20,345 nt of DNA from DATDAH01 sp036525535 (GCA_036525535.1 DATDAH010000025.1:1-20345), one strand, 5' to 3'. Positions 6,912-13,582 are shown, numbered from the stretch's first letter. Translations and numbers: made by a program. The notes: generated from the sequence alone by a model not told the origin.

Positions 6912-8156
6912 ATGACCGAACGTCCGCCCGAGGTCGTTCTCGACGATCTCGCCGCACCCGTGTTCGCGCCGCACATCCGGGAGGTCTTCGACTCGGTCGG
7001 TCCGATGGCTGCTGACCTGGCGTTCGTGCCCGACGAGCTGAAGGCGTTGGCCGTCGAGGCCGAGGGCACGGACGACTTCGGCGACGCGCACTTCGAGGAG
7101 GGCCTCGCCGTGCTGTGCCGGGCCCTGACCGACGACGTCGAGCTGTCCGCCATGGGGGTGATCTCCCAGCACACCCTGCTGGTGCAGCTCCTGCGCAACC
7201 GGCTGCGGGTCCAACGGGAGCTGACCCGCCACCCCGAGATCCGGGACATCGAGATCGAGGCCCCGATCGTCGTGGCCGGCCTGCCCCGGACCGGGACCAC
7301 GCACCTCCACAACCTGATGTCGGCCGACCCCGCCCTGCGCTCGCTGCCGTACTGGGAGTCGCTGGAGCCGGTCCCCCCTGACGACGAGCGGGGTGTCGAT
7401 CCCGATCCTCGGCGCGAGCGCTGCGACCTGGCTCTCGGCTTCATGGACGAGGCCATGCCGTACTTCAAGCGCATGCACGAGATGACCACCGACCATGTCC
7501 ACGAGGAGATCCAGCTCCTGGCCATGCACTTCTCGACGATGCTCTTCGAGAGCGTCGTGCCCCTCCCCACCTACCGGGACTGGTGGAAGGCGACCGACCA
7601 GACGGCCAGCTACCGCTACCTGAAGGACGTGCTGCGGGTGCTCACCCACGAGCGGGGCGGCGACCGCTGGGTGCTCAAGTCGCCCCAACACCTCAGCTGC
7701 TTCCCGGTCCTGGCCGAGGTGTTCCCGGACGCCACCTTCGTGGTCACCCACCGGGACCCCGTGGCGGTCACGCTGTCGATGGCCACGATGGTCGCCTACT
7801 CGTGCCGCATGAACCTGGCCCGCCCCGACCCGACGGTGCTGGGGGCCTACTGGTGGGACCGGGTCCAGGACCTGCTGGCCGACTGTGTGCGGGACCGCGA
7901 GGCGCTCCCGGACGCCCAGACGATCGATGTCGGCTTCGACGAGTTCATGGCCGACGACCGGGCCATGGTCGAGCGCATCTACACCCTGGCCGACCAGCCC
8001 TGGGACGACCGGGCCCGGGCGGCGGTCGACGCCTACCAGGCCACCCACCCCCGGGGCCGCCACGGCGGTGTGCGCTACGACTTCGCCGTCCTCGGCCTCG
8101 ACCGCTCCGAGCTCGAGCAGTCCCTCGCCTTCTACACCACCCGCTTCCTGTCCTGA
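6912..8156 (+). CDS. PAPS-dependent sulfotransferase (Sulfotransfer_3 family)
   Basis: Cytoplasmic enzyme of 414 residues that would transfer sulfate from PAPS to a hydroxyl or amine of a small molecule or glycolipid. The 5'-phosphosulfate loop is GLPRTGTTHLHNLM at 123-136, followed by the conserved WVLKSPQHL (253-261) and the 3'-phosphate motif THRDP (279-283) in TFVVTHRDPVAVTLSMA. The C-terminal RGRHGGVRYD (381-390) resembles the nucleotide-binding loop of this family. Length is normal for actinobacterial members. The start is the ATG at 6912, six bases after a GAGGGGGG run; GTG at 6906 is in frame and possible. It diverges from the luciferase-like oxidoreductase. The window also holds an arylsulfatase, but far away and on the other strand. 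The acceptor is unknown; mycobacterial relatives act on lipids and sugars, so a lipid acceptor is only a guess. Confidence 0.93.
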   Translation: MTERPPEVVLDDLAAPVFAPHIREVFDSVGPMAADLAFVPDELKALAVEAEGTDDFGDAHFEEGLAVLCRALTDDVELSAMGVISQHTLLVQLLRNRLRVQRELTRHPEIRDIEIEAPIVVAGLPRTGTTHLHNLMSADPALRSLPYWESLEPVPPDDERGVDPDPRRERCDLALGFMDEAMPYFKRMHEMTTDHVHEEIQLLAMHFSTMLFESVVPLPTYRDWWKATDQTASYRYLKDVLRVLTHERGGDRWVLKSPQHLSCFPVLAEVFPDATFVVTHRDPVAVTLSMATMVAYSCRMNLARPDPTVLGAYWWDRVQDLLADCVRDREALPDAQTIDVGFDEFMADDRAMVERIYTLADQPWDDRARAAVDAYQATHPRGRHGGVRYDFAVLGLDRSELEQSLAFYTTRFLS

Positions 8157-8161
8157 ACAGG
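8147..8161 (+). terminator. Stem-loop with sulfotransferase stop codon in its loop
   Basis: CCTGT (8147-8151) pairs perfectly with ACAGG (8157-8161); the loop CCTGA contains the stop TGA (8154-8156). Short stem and no T-run: candidate transcript-end structure, listed mainly because the same arrangement recurs at other genes here. Confidence 0.3.
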
Positions 8162-8250
8162 TTCCGGCAACGATTCGGGCTGGGCGTATGCCTCGTCGAC
8201 CTTGTCGTCCGAACCCCGCCCCCAAGAGCTCGAGCCGATCGAAAGGCTGC

Positions 8251-8270
8251 GGAGCAGCGCGCCGCGCTCC
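8251..8270. terminator. GC-rich hairpin between convergent sulfotransferase and SnoaL genes
   Basis: GGAGC-A-GCG (8251-8259) pairs with CGC-GCTCC (8263-8270), eight pairs with one bulged A and the loop CGC. It lies between two convergent genes, 95 bases after the sulfotransferase stop and 40 bases after the SnoaL stop, so it could end transcripts from both sides. No clear T-run on the plus strand; CCTTTC follows a few bases on along the minus strand. Confidence 0.38.
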
Positions 8271-8274
8271 CCTT

Positions 8275-8311
8275 GATCGGCGAAGCCGGCGGAGCGGAGG
8301 CGGAGCAATGT
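8275..8311 (-). repeat. 37-bp exact dispersed repeat, copy 1
   Basis: Identical over 37 bases to 20178-20214, and the bases just outside differ. It begins GATCGGCGAAGCCGG, continues with GGAG/GGCG-rich purine sequence and ends CAATGT. Its last base is the first base of the SnoaL gene's complemented stop codon (8311-8313). A looser related module starting AGGCTGCG occurs upstream in both copies (8244 and 20137). The CGGC-GAA-GCCG core can form a small hairpin. Nothing here resembles a known insertion-sequence end. Confidence 0.75.
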
Positions 8312-8739
8312 CAGCCGTAGCCCTCCATGATGTGGTCGATCCACCACTTCGGGGCTTGTTCGAGGAGGGTGTTGAGGTCGGGGTAGTCCCACCAACGGAT
8401 GATCCGGCCGTCGTCGTCGAACTCGTGGACGGACACGAACTTCACGAGGGCCACCTCGCCGGTGTGGAAGCGCCATTCCTCGGCGTGCTCGGTCATCACC
8501 AGGTTGTCGCCGGCCAGGACGTGTCGGGGGTGGTGGATCATCTCGTCCACCGGATCGAGGCCCAGCCGCAGGCGGGCGATGATCTGGTCGGGCCCGTGGG
8601 CCACGTCGTCGTCGGGGGTGGGGACGTCGGTGTATTCGGCCTCCGGGGCGAAGAGGGCCGCCAGCCCGTCCCAGTCCTTGGCGTACAGCAGGGGCCAGAA
8701 GCCGTCGATGGCTGCTCGGTTGCGGTCGGTGTCGCTCAC
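8311..8739 (-). CDS. SnoaL-like / NTF2-fold small protein
   Basis: Protein of 142 residues with the pattern of the SnoaL-like/ketosteroid-isomerase fold, a cone-shaped alpha+beta barrel used for isomerases, epoxide hydrolases, cyclases and non-catalytic binding. It begins SDTDRNRAAIDGFWPLL, then WDGLAALFAPEAEYTDVP and HGPDQIIARLR, and ends with the strand-rich HEFDDDGRIIRWWDY segment. Start: GTG at 8739, where family similarity begins; the reading frame stays open upstream to 9108, but that extension lies opposite the transporter ATPase gene and is not family-like. Divergent from the polyamine transporter operon. Its stop codon directly adjoins the 37-bp repeat. The fold is convincing; the reaction cannot be inferred. 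Confidence 0.8.
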   Translation of the reverse strand: MSDTDRNRAAIDGFWPLLYAKDWDGLAALFAPEAEYTDVPTPDDDVAHGPDQIIARLRLGLDPVDEMIHHPRHVLAGDNLVMTEHAEEWRFHTGEVALVKFVSVHEFDDDGRIIRWWDYPDLNTLLEQAPKWWIDHIMEGYG

Positions 8740-8814
8740 CGACCGGACGCTACGGGTCCCGCGGACACCACGTGAACCCGGAGCTGCCGACCGGTGGCCA
8801 TCGAGTTGCAGGAC

Positions 8815-8820
8815 TATGGT
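8815..8820 (+). promoter_or_regulatory. Possible -10 box of the polyamine transporter operon
   Basis: TATGGT fits the actinobacterial TAnnnT -10 pattern and would start the mRNA about 40 bases before the TTG start codon of the ATPase gene. No convincing -35 box lies 17 bases upstream. The same 8740-8866 region serves the divergent SnoaL gene and holds a CACGTG palindrome at 8769-8774. Confidence 0.28.
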
Positions 8821-8866
8821 CTGGCCGCATTCGCACGGGTAGCGCGGTGCACACGGAGGGGCGACA

Positions 8867-9985
8867 TTGACCGACGCGGTCATCGAACTGGTCGACGTCG
8901 ACAAGCGCTTCGGTGACGCGGTCGCGGTCAAGGGCATCGACATCGCCATCGAACGGGGCGAGTTCTTCTCCCTGCTCGGTCCGTCCGGCTGTGGCAAGAC
9001 CACCTCCCTGCGCATGATCGCCGGGTTCGAGCAGCCGACATCGGGGGAGATCCGCCTCGAGGGGGAAGACGTCTCCAAGGTCCCGCCGTACCGCCGCAAC
9101 GTGAACACGGTCTTCCAGCACTACGCCCTTTTTCCGCACATGACGATCGCCGACAACGTCGCCTTCGGCCCCCGCAGCGCCAAGCTGGACAAGAAGGAGA
9201 CCCAGCGGCGGGTCGGCGAGATGCTCGAGGTGGTCCGCCTGGCCGACTTCGCCGAGCGCAAGCCCAGCCAGCTCAGCGGTGGCCAGCAGCAGCGGGTCGC
9301 CTTGGCCCGGGCCCTGGTCAACTACCCCAGTGCCCTGCTCCTCGACGAGCCCCTCGGCGCCTTGGACCTGAAGCTGCGCCAGGCCATGCAGCTGGAGCTC
9401 AAGCGCATCCAGCGCGAGGTGGGGATCACCTTCGTCTACGTCACCCACGACCAGGAAGAGGCGCTCACGATGAGCGACCGGATCGCGGTGATGAGCGAGG
9501 GCCGGGTCGAGCAGATCGCCGCCCCGACCGACATCTACGACGACCCGGCCACCGTGTTCGTGGCCGGGTTCATCGGCCAGGCCAACCTCTGGCCGGCGAC
9601 GGTCACCGCCCAGACCGACGGCATGGCGACGGTGAGCACCCTCGGGTCCTCCCTGCCCGCCCGGGCCATGGGCCAGCTCGGCGCCGACGTGACCCTCATG
9701 GTCCGCCCGGAGAGGGTCAGGGTCGCCGCCGACGCGTCCGGCGCTCCCGACACGGCGGTGCGCCTGACCGTCACCAGCCTGGTGTTCCAGGGCCCGGTGG
9801 TCCGCCTCGCCGGTGAGGCGTCCGACGGCCACGAGGTCCTGGCCCACATCGGCCCCGACCAGCAGCTGCCGATGCTGCGCCCCGGCGACCAGGTGTGGGC
9901 CAGTTGGGACACGCCCGCCGCCACCGCCCTCCCCGGCCGACCCGAGGACGCCCCCGTGGTCGACCTCGACGAACCCGACGACTAG
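8867..9985 (+). CDS. potA: Spermidine/putrescine-type ABC transporter ATP-binding protein
   Basis: ATPase of 372 residues that would power polyamine or related cation import. In order: Walker A GPSGCGKT (38-45), Q-loop Gln84 in VFQHYALFPHMT, signature LSGGQ (136-140), Walker B LLLDEP (157-162), D-loop GALD and switch His194 in THDQEEALTMSD. The C-terminal third is a TOBE-like regulatory domain with MVRPERVRV, as in PotA. Start: TTG at 8867, placed by a strong GGAGG at 8855-8859 seven bases upstream; no better start is in frame. The stop codon TAG is part of the next gene's AGGAG ribosome binding site, so translation is closely linked. It heads the ATPase-receptor-permease-permease operon. Substrate assignment rests on operon order and receptor similarity; related systems import putrescine, spermidine or other amines. 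Confidence 0.93.
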   Translation: MTDAVIELVDVDKRFGDAVAVKGIDIAIERGEFFSLLGPSGCGKTTSLRMIAGFEQPTSGEIRLEGEDVSKVPPYRRNVNTVFQHYALFPHMTIADNVAFGPRSAKLDKKETQRRVGEMLEVVRLADFAERKPSQLSGGQQQRVALARALVNYPSALLLDEPLGALDLKLRQAMQLELKRIQREVGITFVYVTHDQEEALTMSDRIAVMSEGRVEQIAAPTDIYDDPATVFVAGFIGQANLWPATVTAQTDGMATVSTLGSSLPARAMGQLGADVTLMVRPERVRVAADASGAPDTAVRLTVTSLVFQGPVVRLAGEASDGHEVLAHIGPDQQLPMLRPGDQVWASWDTPAATALPGRPEDAPVVDLDEPDD

Positions 9986-9997
9986 GAGAAAACCTCG

Positions 9998-11191
9998 ATG
10001 AGCGATCCGACACCCGAGCAGATCCGCCGGCAGCTGGCGGCCATGAGCCGACGCCGGTTCCTGGGCCGTTCGGGCCTGGCCCTCGGTGGCCTGGCCCTCG
10101 GGCCGAGCTTGCTGGCGGCATGCGGAGGAGACGACGACGGCGGCGGTACCGCCGCCGGCACCGGTACCGCGCCAGAGTTCACGCCGACGACCAGCGACTC
10201 GCTGCGCATCTCCAACTGGCCCTTCTACATCGACGAGGAGACCGTCGGCCTCTTCGAGGAGGAGAGCGGCCTCTCGGTCACCTACACCGAGGACGTCAAC
10301 GACAACGAGGAGTACTTCTCCCGGATCCGGGAGCCGCTGAGCCGCAACCAGGACATCGGCGCCGACCTCTTCATCGTCACCGACTTCATGGTGAACCGGC
10401 TGATCGGGCTCGGATGGCTGGCTCCGCTGGACAACGCCAACATCCCGAACAAGGGCAACCTGGTCGCCTCGCTGGCGGCGGTCGAGTTCGATCCCGACCG
10501 GACGTTCAGCATGCCCTGGGCCTCGGGCTTCTCGTCCATCGCCTACAACCCCGCGTTGACCGGGCGCGAGATCACCAGCCTCGACGACATCTTCGACCCC
10601 GAGTTCGCGGGGCAGGTCACCCTCTTCAGCGACCTGCGGGACGGCATCGGCCAGGTCCTGCTCACCATGGGCGAATCGCCCGCCGAGGCCACGACCGAGA
10701 CGGTCCAGGCCGCGGTGGACAAGGTGCAGGAGGCCAAGGACGCGGGCCAGATCCGGCGGTTCACCGGCAACGACTACGGCGACGACCTCGTCGCCGGCAA
10801 CGTGGCCATCGCCCAGGCCTACTCGGGTGACGTGGCCCAGCTGCAGCTCGACAACCCGGACCTGCAGTTCGTGTTCGCCGACGAGGGCATGGTGTCGTGG
10901 TCGGACAACATGGTCCTTCCGCTCCCCACGGAGAACTCCACAGGGGCCGAGGCCTGGATGAACTACGTCTACGACCCGGTCAACGCCGCCCGGATCACCG
11001 CCTATGTCCAGTACATCTCCCCGGTGGAGGGCTCGGGCGAGGAGCTGGTGGCCCTGGATCCGGCGCTGGCCGAGAACCAGCTGATCAACCCTTCGCAGGA
11101 GGTGCGGGACTCGGCGGTGGCCTGGCGGGGCCTCACCGACGAGGAGGACCAGGAGTACTCAGCCATGTACGCCGCGGTGGCCCGGGCCTGA
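9998..11191 (+). CDS. potD: Polyamine-type ABC transporter substrate-binding lipoprotein (Tat-exported)
   Basis: Extracytoplasmic receptor of 397 residues, PotD-like (SBP_bac_8 type). The N-terminus carries a twin-arginine motif SRRRFL (17-22), a hydrophobic stretch and a lipobox ending at Cys42 (LLAAC), then an Asp/Gly-rich linker. It should therefore be exported folded by Tat and lipid-anchored outside the membrane. The mature domain starts DSLRISNWPFYIDEETV and contains ADLFIVTDFMVNRLIGLGWL and GNVAIAQAYSGD, typical of PotD/PotF receptors. AGGAG at 9984-9988 serves the ATG at 9998, the only ATG start in the operon; ATG at residue 16, just before the Arg pair, is an alternative. A strong stem-loop covers its stop codon, as expected if the receptor mRNA is kept at a higher level than the permease mRNA. 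Ligand not proven. Confidence 0.93.
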   Translation: MSDPTPEQIRRQLAAMSRRRFLGRSGLALGGLALGPSLLAACGGDDDGGGTAAGTGTAPEFTPTTSDSLRISNWPFYIDEETVGLFEEESGLSVTYTEDVNDNEEYFSRIREPLSRNQDIGADLFIVTDFMVNRLIGLGWLAPLDNANIPNKGNLVASLAAVEFDPDRTFSMPWASGFSSIAYNPALTGREITSLDDIFDPEFAGQVTLFSDLRDGIGQVLLTMGESPAEATTETVQAAVDKVQEAKDAGQIRRFTGNDYGDDLVAGNVAIAQAYSGDVAQLQLDNPDLQFVFADEGMVSWSDNMVLPLPTENSTGAEAWMNYVYDPVNAARITAYVQYISPVEGSGEELVALDPALAENQLINPSQEVRDSAVAWRGLTDEEDQEYSAMYAAVARA

Positions 11192-11209
11192 TCTTGTCCG
11201 CCGGGCCGC
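11177..11209 (+). other. Intercistronic stem-loop after the receptor gene
   Basis: GTGGCCCGG (11177-11185) pairs with CCGGGCCGC (11201-11209), nine pairs including one G-U; the 15-base loop holds the receptor stop codon (11189-11191). It lies between the binding-protein gene and the first permease gene, where bacterial import operons often carry a stem-loop that stabilises the receptor mRNA and lowers downstream expression. That role is inferred from position. Confidence 0.5.
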
Positions 11210-11229
11210 GTCGGGGACGGAGCTAGGCG

Positions 11230-12099
11230 GTGGCCGGCACCGCGGCCGCGGGGACGAGGCGCCGGATCACGCCCTACCTGCTCAGCCTGCCCGCGCTGGC
11301 CTACCTGGCCGTCTTCTTCGTCATCCCCCTCTGGACCCTCTTCCGCACGTCGCTCTCCAGCAGCGCAGGCTCGGTCTATGACCCGACGCTGGAGTTCAGC
11401 TGGGAGTTCAGCAACTACAGCGACGCCTTCCGCACCTATGACCAGCAGATCCTGCGGTCGTTCTGGTACGCCCTGGCCGCCACCCTGCTGGCCCTGGTCC
11501 TGGCCTACCCGCTGGCCTACGTCCTGGCCTTCAAGTCGGGAAGGTGGAAGAACGCCCTGCTGGGCCTGGTCATCCTGCCGTTCTTCATCACCTTCATCAT
11601 CCGCACGCTGGCCTGGAAGACGATCTTCGCCGACTCCAGCGTCGTCACCAGTGTCTTCGACCTCCTGGGCCTCACCACCAACGGCCGGATCCTGTCGACC
11701 CAGTGGGCGGTCATCGGGGGGCTGACCTACAACTTCCTGCCCTTCATGATCCTGCCCATCTACGTGAGCATCGAGAAGATCGACCCGCGCCTGCTGGAGG
11801 CAGCCCGCGACCTCTACGCCGGGGGGACCCGGACCTTCCGTAAGGTGCTCCTGCCCCTCTCGATGCCCGGCGTGATCGCCGGGAGCCTGTTGACGTTCAT
11901 CCCCGCGTCCGGTGACTTCGTCAACGCCCAGTACCTGGGCGGGGTCAACCAGGCGATGGTGGGCACCGTCATCCAGAGCCAGTTCCTGGTGGTCAAGGAC
12001 TACCCGCTGGCCGCGGCGCTGTCCGGCGTCCTGATGATCATCATCCTGATCGCCGTCCTCATCTACACCCGGGTGCTCGGGACCGAGGACCTGGTGTGA
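11230..12099 (+). CDS. potB: Polyamine-type ABC transporter permease (PotB-like)
   Basis: Integral membrane protein of 289 residues with six probable membrane segments (about 14-36, 76-100, 108-130, 160-182, 206-226, 260-282). The cytoplasmic EAA loop that docks the ATPase is LLEAARDLYAGGTRTFRKVL (188-207) with Glu190 and Gly198. The N-terminal segment RITPYLLSLPALAYLAVFFV and the region around EKIDPRLLEAA are typical of PotB/PotH permeases. Start: GTG at 11230 preceded by GACGGAG at suitable distance. It lies 38 bases after the receptor gene and overlaps the next permease by four bases, so the two permeases are probably made in equal amount and form a heterodimer. Confidence 0.93.
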   Translation: MAGTAAAGTRRRITPYLLSLPALAYLAVFFVIPLWTLFRTSLSSSAGSVYDPTLEFSWEFSNYSDAFRTYDQQILRSFWYALAATLLALVLAYPLAYVLAFKSGRWKNALLGLVILPFFITFIIRTLAWKTIFADSSVVTSVFDLLGLTTNGRILSTQWAVIGGLTYNFLPFMILPIYVSIEKIDPRLLEAARDLYAGGTRTFRKVLLPLSMPGVIAGSLLTFIPASGDFVNAQYLGGVNQAMVGTVIQSQFLVVKDYPLAAALSGVLMIIILIAVLIYTRVLGTEDLV

Positions 12100-12968
12100 G
12101 CGTGACCGAGGCCACCCCGGCCCCCGCCGAGCACCACGACGCCATCCGGGAGGGCTTCGCTCCCACGCCGCTGCTCCGGCGCCTCGGCGGCTTCTTCCTG
12201 AACGCCTATGCCGCGTTCGTCCTCTTCTACCTGTTCCTCCCGGTCGCGGTGATCGTCGCCTTCTCGTTCAACGCCCCGGTCGGGAAGTTCAACTTCGTCT
12301 GGAAGGGCTTCTCGCTCGACGCCTGGAAGGATCCGTTCAAGTACCCGGCCCTCGTCGATGCCCTGGAGGAGAGCCTCAAGGTCGCTGCCGTGGCGACGGT
12401 GATCGCCGTCATCCTGGGCTCCCTGATCGCGATCGCGCTCGTCCGGCACCGGTTCCGGGGCTCGGGCAGCATCGACCTGTTCCTGGTCATCCCGCTCACC
12501 AGCCCCGAGGTCGTCCTCGGCGCATCCCTGCTCACCCTGTTCCTCGACTTCGGCTGGAACCTGGGCTTCCGCACGATCGTCCTGGCCCACGTCATGTTCA
12601 TGATCAGCTTCGTGGCCCTCACGGTGAAGGCGCGCCTCCGTGGCTTCGACTGGAGCCTGGAGGACGCGGCCATGGACCTCGGGGCGAACCCGACCCGGAC
12701 GTTCCTCCGGATCACCCTGCCCCTCATGGTCCCGGGGATCGTGGCCGCGGCGATGCTGTCGTTCGCCCTGTCGCTGGACGACTTCATCATCACCCTGTTC
12801 ACGGCCGGGTCGACCTTGACCTATCCGCTCTACGTGAACAACGCGGCCAAGACGGCGCTCCCGCCGCAGATCAACGTGTTGGCCACGATGATCCTGATCG
12901 GCAGCCTCCTCCTCATCGGGCTCGGCACGGCCTGGAACCGCTGGCGGACCCGGGGTCAGGTGCTCTGA
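12096..12968 (+). CDS. potC: Polyamine-type ABC transporter permease (PotC-like)
   Basis: Second permease of the importer, 290 residues, about six membrane segments (near 32-58, 93-116, 127-151, 157-178, 209-235, 260-281). The EAA-type loop reads LEDAAMDLGANPTRTFLRI (188-206), followed by LSFALSLDDFIITLFTAG, which is characteristic of PotC/PotI. The start is GTG at 12096 in a GTGTGA arrangement overlapping the PotB stop by four bases, with GAGG at 12085-12088; GTG at 12102 is also possible. Last gene of the operon: a run of inverted repeats follows before an unrelated-looking lipoprotein gene. A small 5-bp stem (GGTCA 12954-12958 with TGACC 12966-12970) includes its stop codon. Confidence 0.93.
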   Translation: MSVTEATPAPAEHHDAIREGFAPTPLLRRLGGFFLNAYAAFVLFYLFLPVAVIVAFSFNAPVGKFNFVWKGFSLDAWKDPFKYPALVDALEESLKVAAVATVIAVILGSLIAIALVRHRFRGSGSIDLFLVIPLTSPEVVLGASLLTLFLDFGWNLGFRTIVLAHVMFMISFVALTVKARLRGFDWSLEDAAMDLGANPTRTFLRITLPLMVPGIVAAAMLSFALSLDDFIITLFTAGSTLTYPLYVNNAAKTALPPQINVLATMILIGSLLLIGLGTAWNRWRTRGQVL

Positions 12969-12986
12969 CCTCCCTGGTCTTGAGCC

Positions 12987-13095
12987 GTGTCCGGGGAAAT
13001 GAGTAACCGCTACTCAGGACACCCCTGAGGGGCTGGGCCACACTGCGGCCACCAGCCCTCGACGGACGGGGGCGGAACCCCCCTTAGGGAGAGGA
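12987..13095 (+). promoter_or_regulatory. Structured intergenic region: four inverted repeats before the lipoprotein gene
   Basis: Between the PotC stop and the lipoprotein start I find, in order: TGAGTA-ACCGC-TACTCA (13000-13016) framed by GTGTCC (12987-12992) and GGACAC (13017-13022); CCCC-TGA-GGGG (13022-13032); GGGCTGG-GCC (13030-13039) pairing with GGC-CA-CCAGCCC (13047-13058); and GGGGG-CGGAA-CCCCC (13068-13082). Neighbouring stems share bases, so some exclude others. The last C-run is followed by TTAGGG, which overlaps the ribosome binding region. This may be a terminator plus a regulated leader; TGAGTA-N5-TACTCA could also be a protein-binding operator. Roles are inferred; the pairings are seen. 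Confidence 0.45.
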
Positions 13096-13100
13096 CATAC

Positions 13101-13481
13101 ATGATGTCGAGGAAGTTCCTGAGCTTGTTCTTCGTGCTCGCGATGCTGCTCGGCGGCGCCGCCGCCTGCAGCGACGACAGCGGAGACGACGGCGGCAGCG
13201 GTGACGACGGCGGCTCGGAGGACTCCGGTGACAGCGGCACGACGAGCGACAACCCTGACGTCCAGGCCTACTGCGACCAGGTGACCGACTTCGCCGACGA
13301 GGTTGCGGCCGCCGAGGGCGATCCCGCGGCTCTCGCCGACCTCTCGACCTCCGGGCAGGAGCTCAGCCAGACCGCGACCGACCTGAGTGCCAACGCCGCT
13401 GACCTCACCACCGCCGACTCCGAGGCACTCACCGAGTGCTCGCAGCGGGCCGCCGACGCCCTGGCGGGCCTGGCGGGCTGA
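13101..13481 (+). CDS. Small secreted lipoprotein of unknown function
   Basis: Protein of 126 residues. A positively charged start (MMSRK) and hydrophobic stretch lead to Cys23 in GGAAAC, a permissive lipobox, so it is probably a lipid-anchored extracytoplasmic protein. Residues 24-50 are an Asp/Ser/Gly-rich flexible linker. The remaining domain (52-126) is helical, Ala-rich and acidic, with only two further cysteines, Cys58 and Cys113, which could form a disulfide bond joining its ends. Start: GGGAGAGGA lies just upstream; ATG at 13104 is an equal alternative. It is monocistronic: a structured leader precedes it and two stem-loops follow. It is not recognisably part of the transporter. I do not recognise the family; similar small lipoproteins are common in actinomycetes. 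Confidence 0.8.
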   Translation: MMSRKFLSLFFVLAMLLGGAAACSDDSGDDGGSGDDGGSEDSGDSGTTSDNPDVQAYCDQVTDFADEVAAAEGDPAALADLSTSGQELSQTATDLSANAADLTTADSEALTECSQRAADALAGLAG

Positions 13482-13498
13482 CTCCAGCAGAACTGGAG
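13482..13498 (+). terminator. Stem-loop directly after lipoprotein stop codon
   Basis: CTCCAG (13482-13487) and CTGGAG (13493-13498) pair perfectly around CAGAA, starting at the base after the TGA. It is the first of two successive hairpins; the second (13510-13534) is stronger. Confidence 0.4.
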
Positions 13499-13509
13499 CA
13501 ACCGGACAC

Positions 13510-13534
13510 GGGCGCGGCGCTTCGGCGCCGCCCC
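13510..13534. terminator. Strong cTTCGg-loop hairpin, bidirectional terminator candidate
   Basis: GGG-C-GCGGCGC (13510-13520) pairs with GCGCCGC-CCC (13525-13534) around TTCG: ten GC pairs with a single bulged C. The C(UUCG)G loop is the best-known extra-stable RNA tetraloop. It lies between the convergent lipoprotein and ABM-like genes, 28 bases past the lipoprotein stop. Only GTTCC follows, so it is a hairpin without a real T-run, as often proposed for GC-rich actinomycetes. Confidence 0.6.
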
Positions 13535-13559
13535 GTTCCGCGTCCTGGCTCACGCCGTG

Positions 13560-13582
13560 GGCGGCCGTCAGCGGAAGCCGCC
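13560..13582 (-). terminator. Stem-loop with ABM-like gene stop codon in its loop
   Basis: GGCGGC (13560-13565) pairs with GCCGCC (13577-13582); the 11-base loop holds the minus-strand stop (13568-13570). It is 25 bases from the strong hairpin at 13510-13534, which is the likelier transcript end. Confidence 0.3.

Noticed and set aside
6877..6957. 27-residue N-terminal extension of the luciferase-like oxidoreductase
   Set aside because: Arg-rich, not family-like, and would overlap the divergent sulfotransferase; the fold begins at the ATG at 6876.
6861..8225. 454-codon minus-strand frame opposite the sulfotransferase
   Set aside because: No recognisable domain; the plus-strand frame carries all PAPS-binding motifs.
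8291..8775. GGAGG followed by ATG at the end of the 37-bp repeat, looking like a translation start
   Set aside because: In copy 1 it opens a frame that only shadows the SnoaL-like gene; in copy 2 the ATG is followed at once by TGA. A purine-rich repeat imitates a start.
8740..9108. N-terminal extension of the SnoaL-like frame
   Set aside because: It lies antisense to the ATPase gene start and has no NTF2-type pattern; GTG at 8739 starts the domain.
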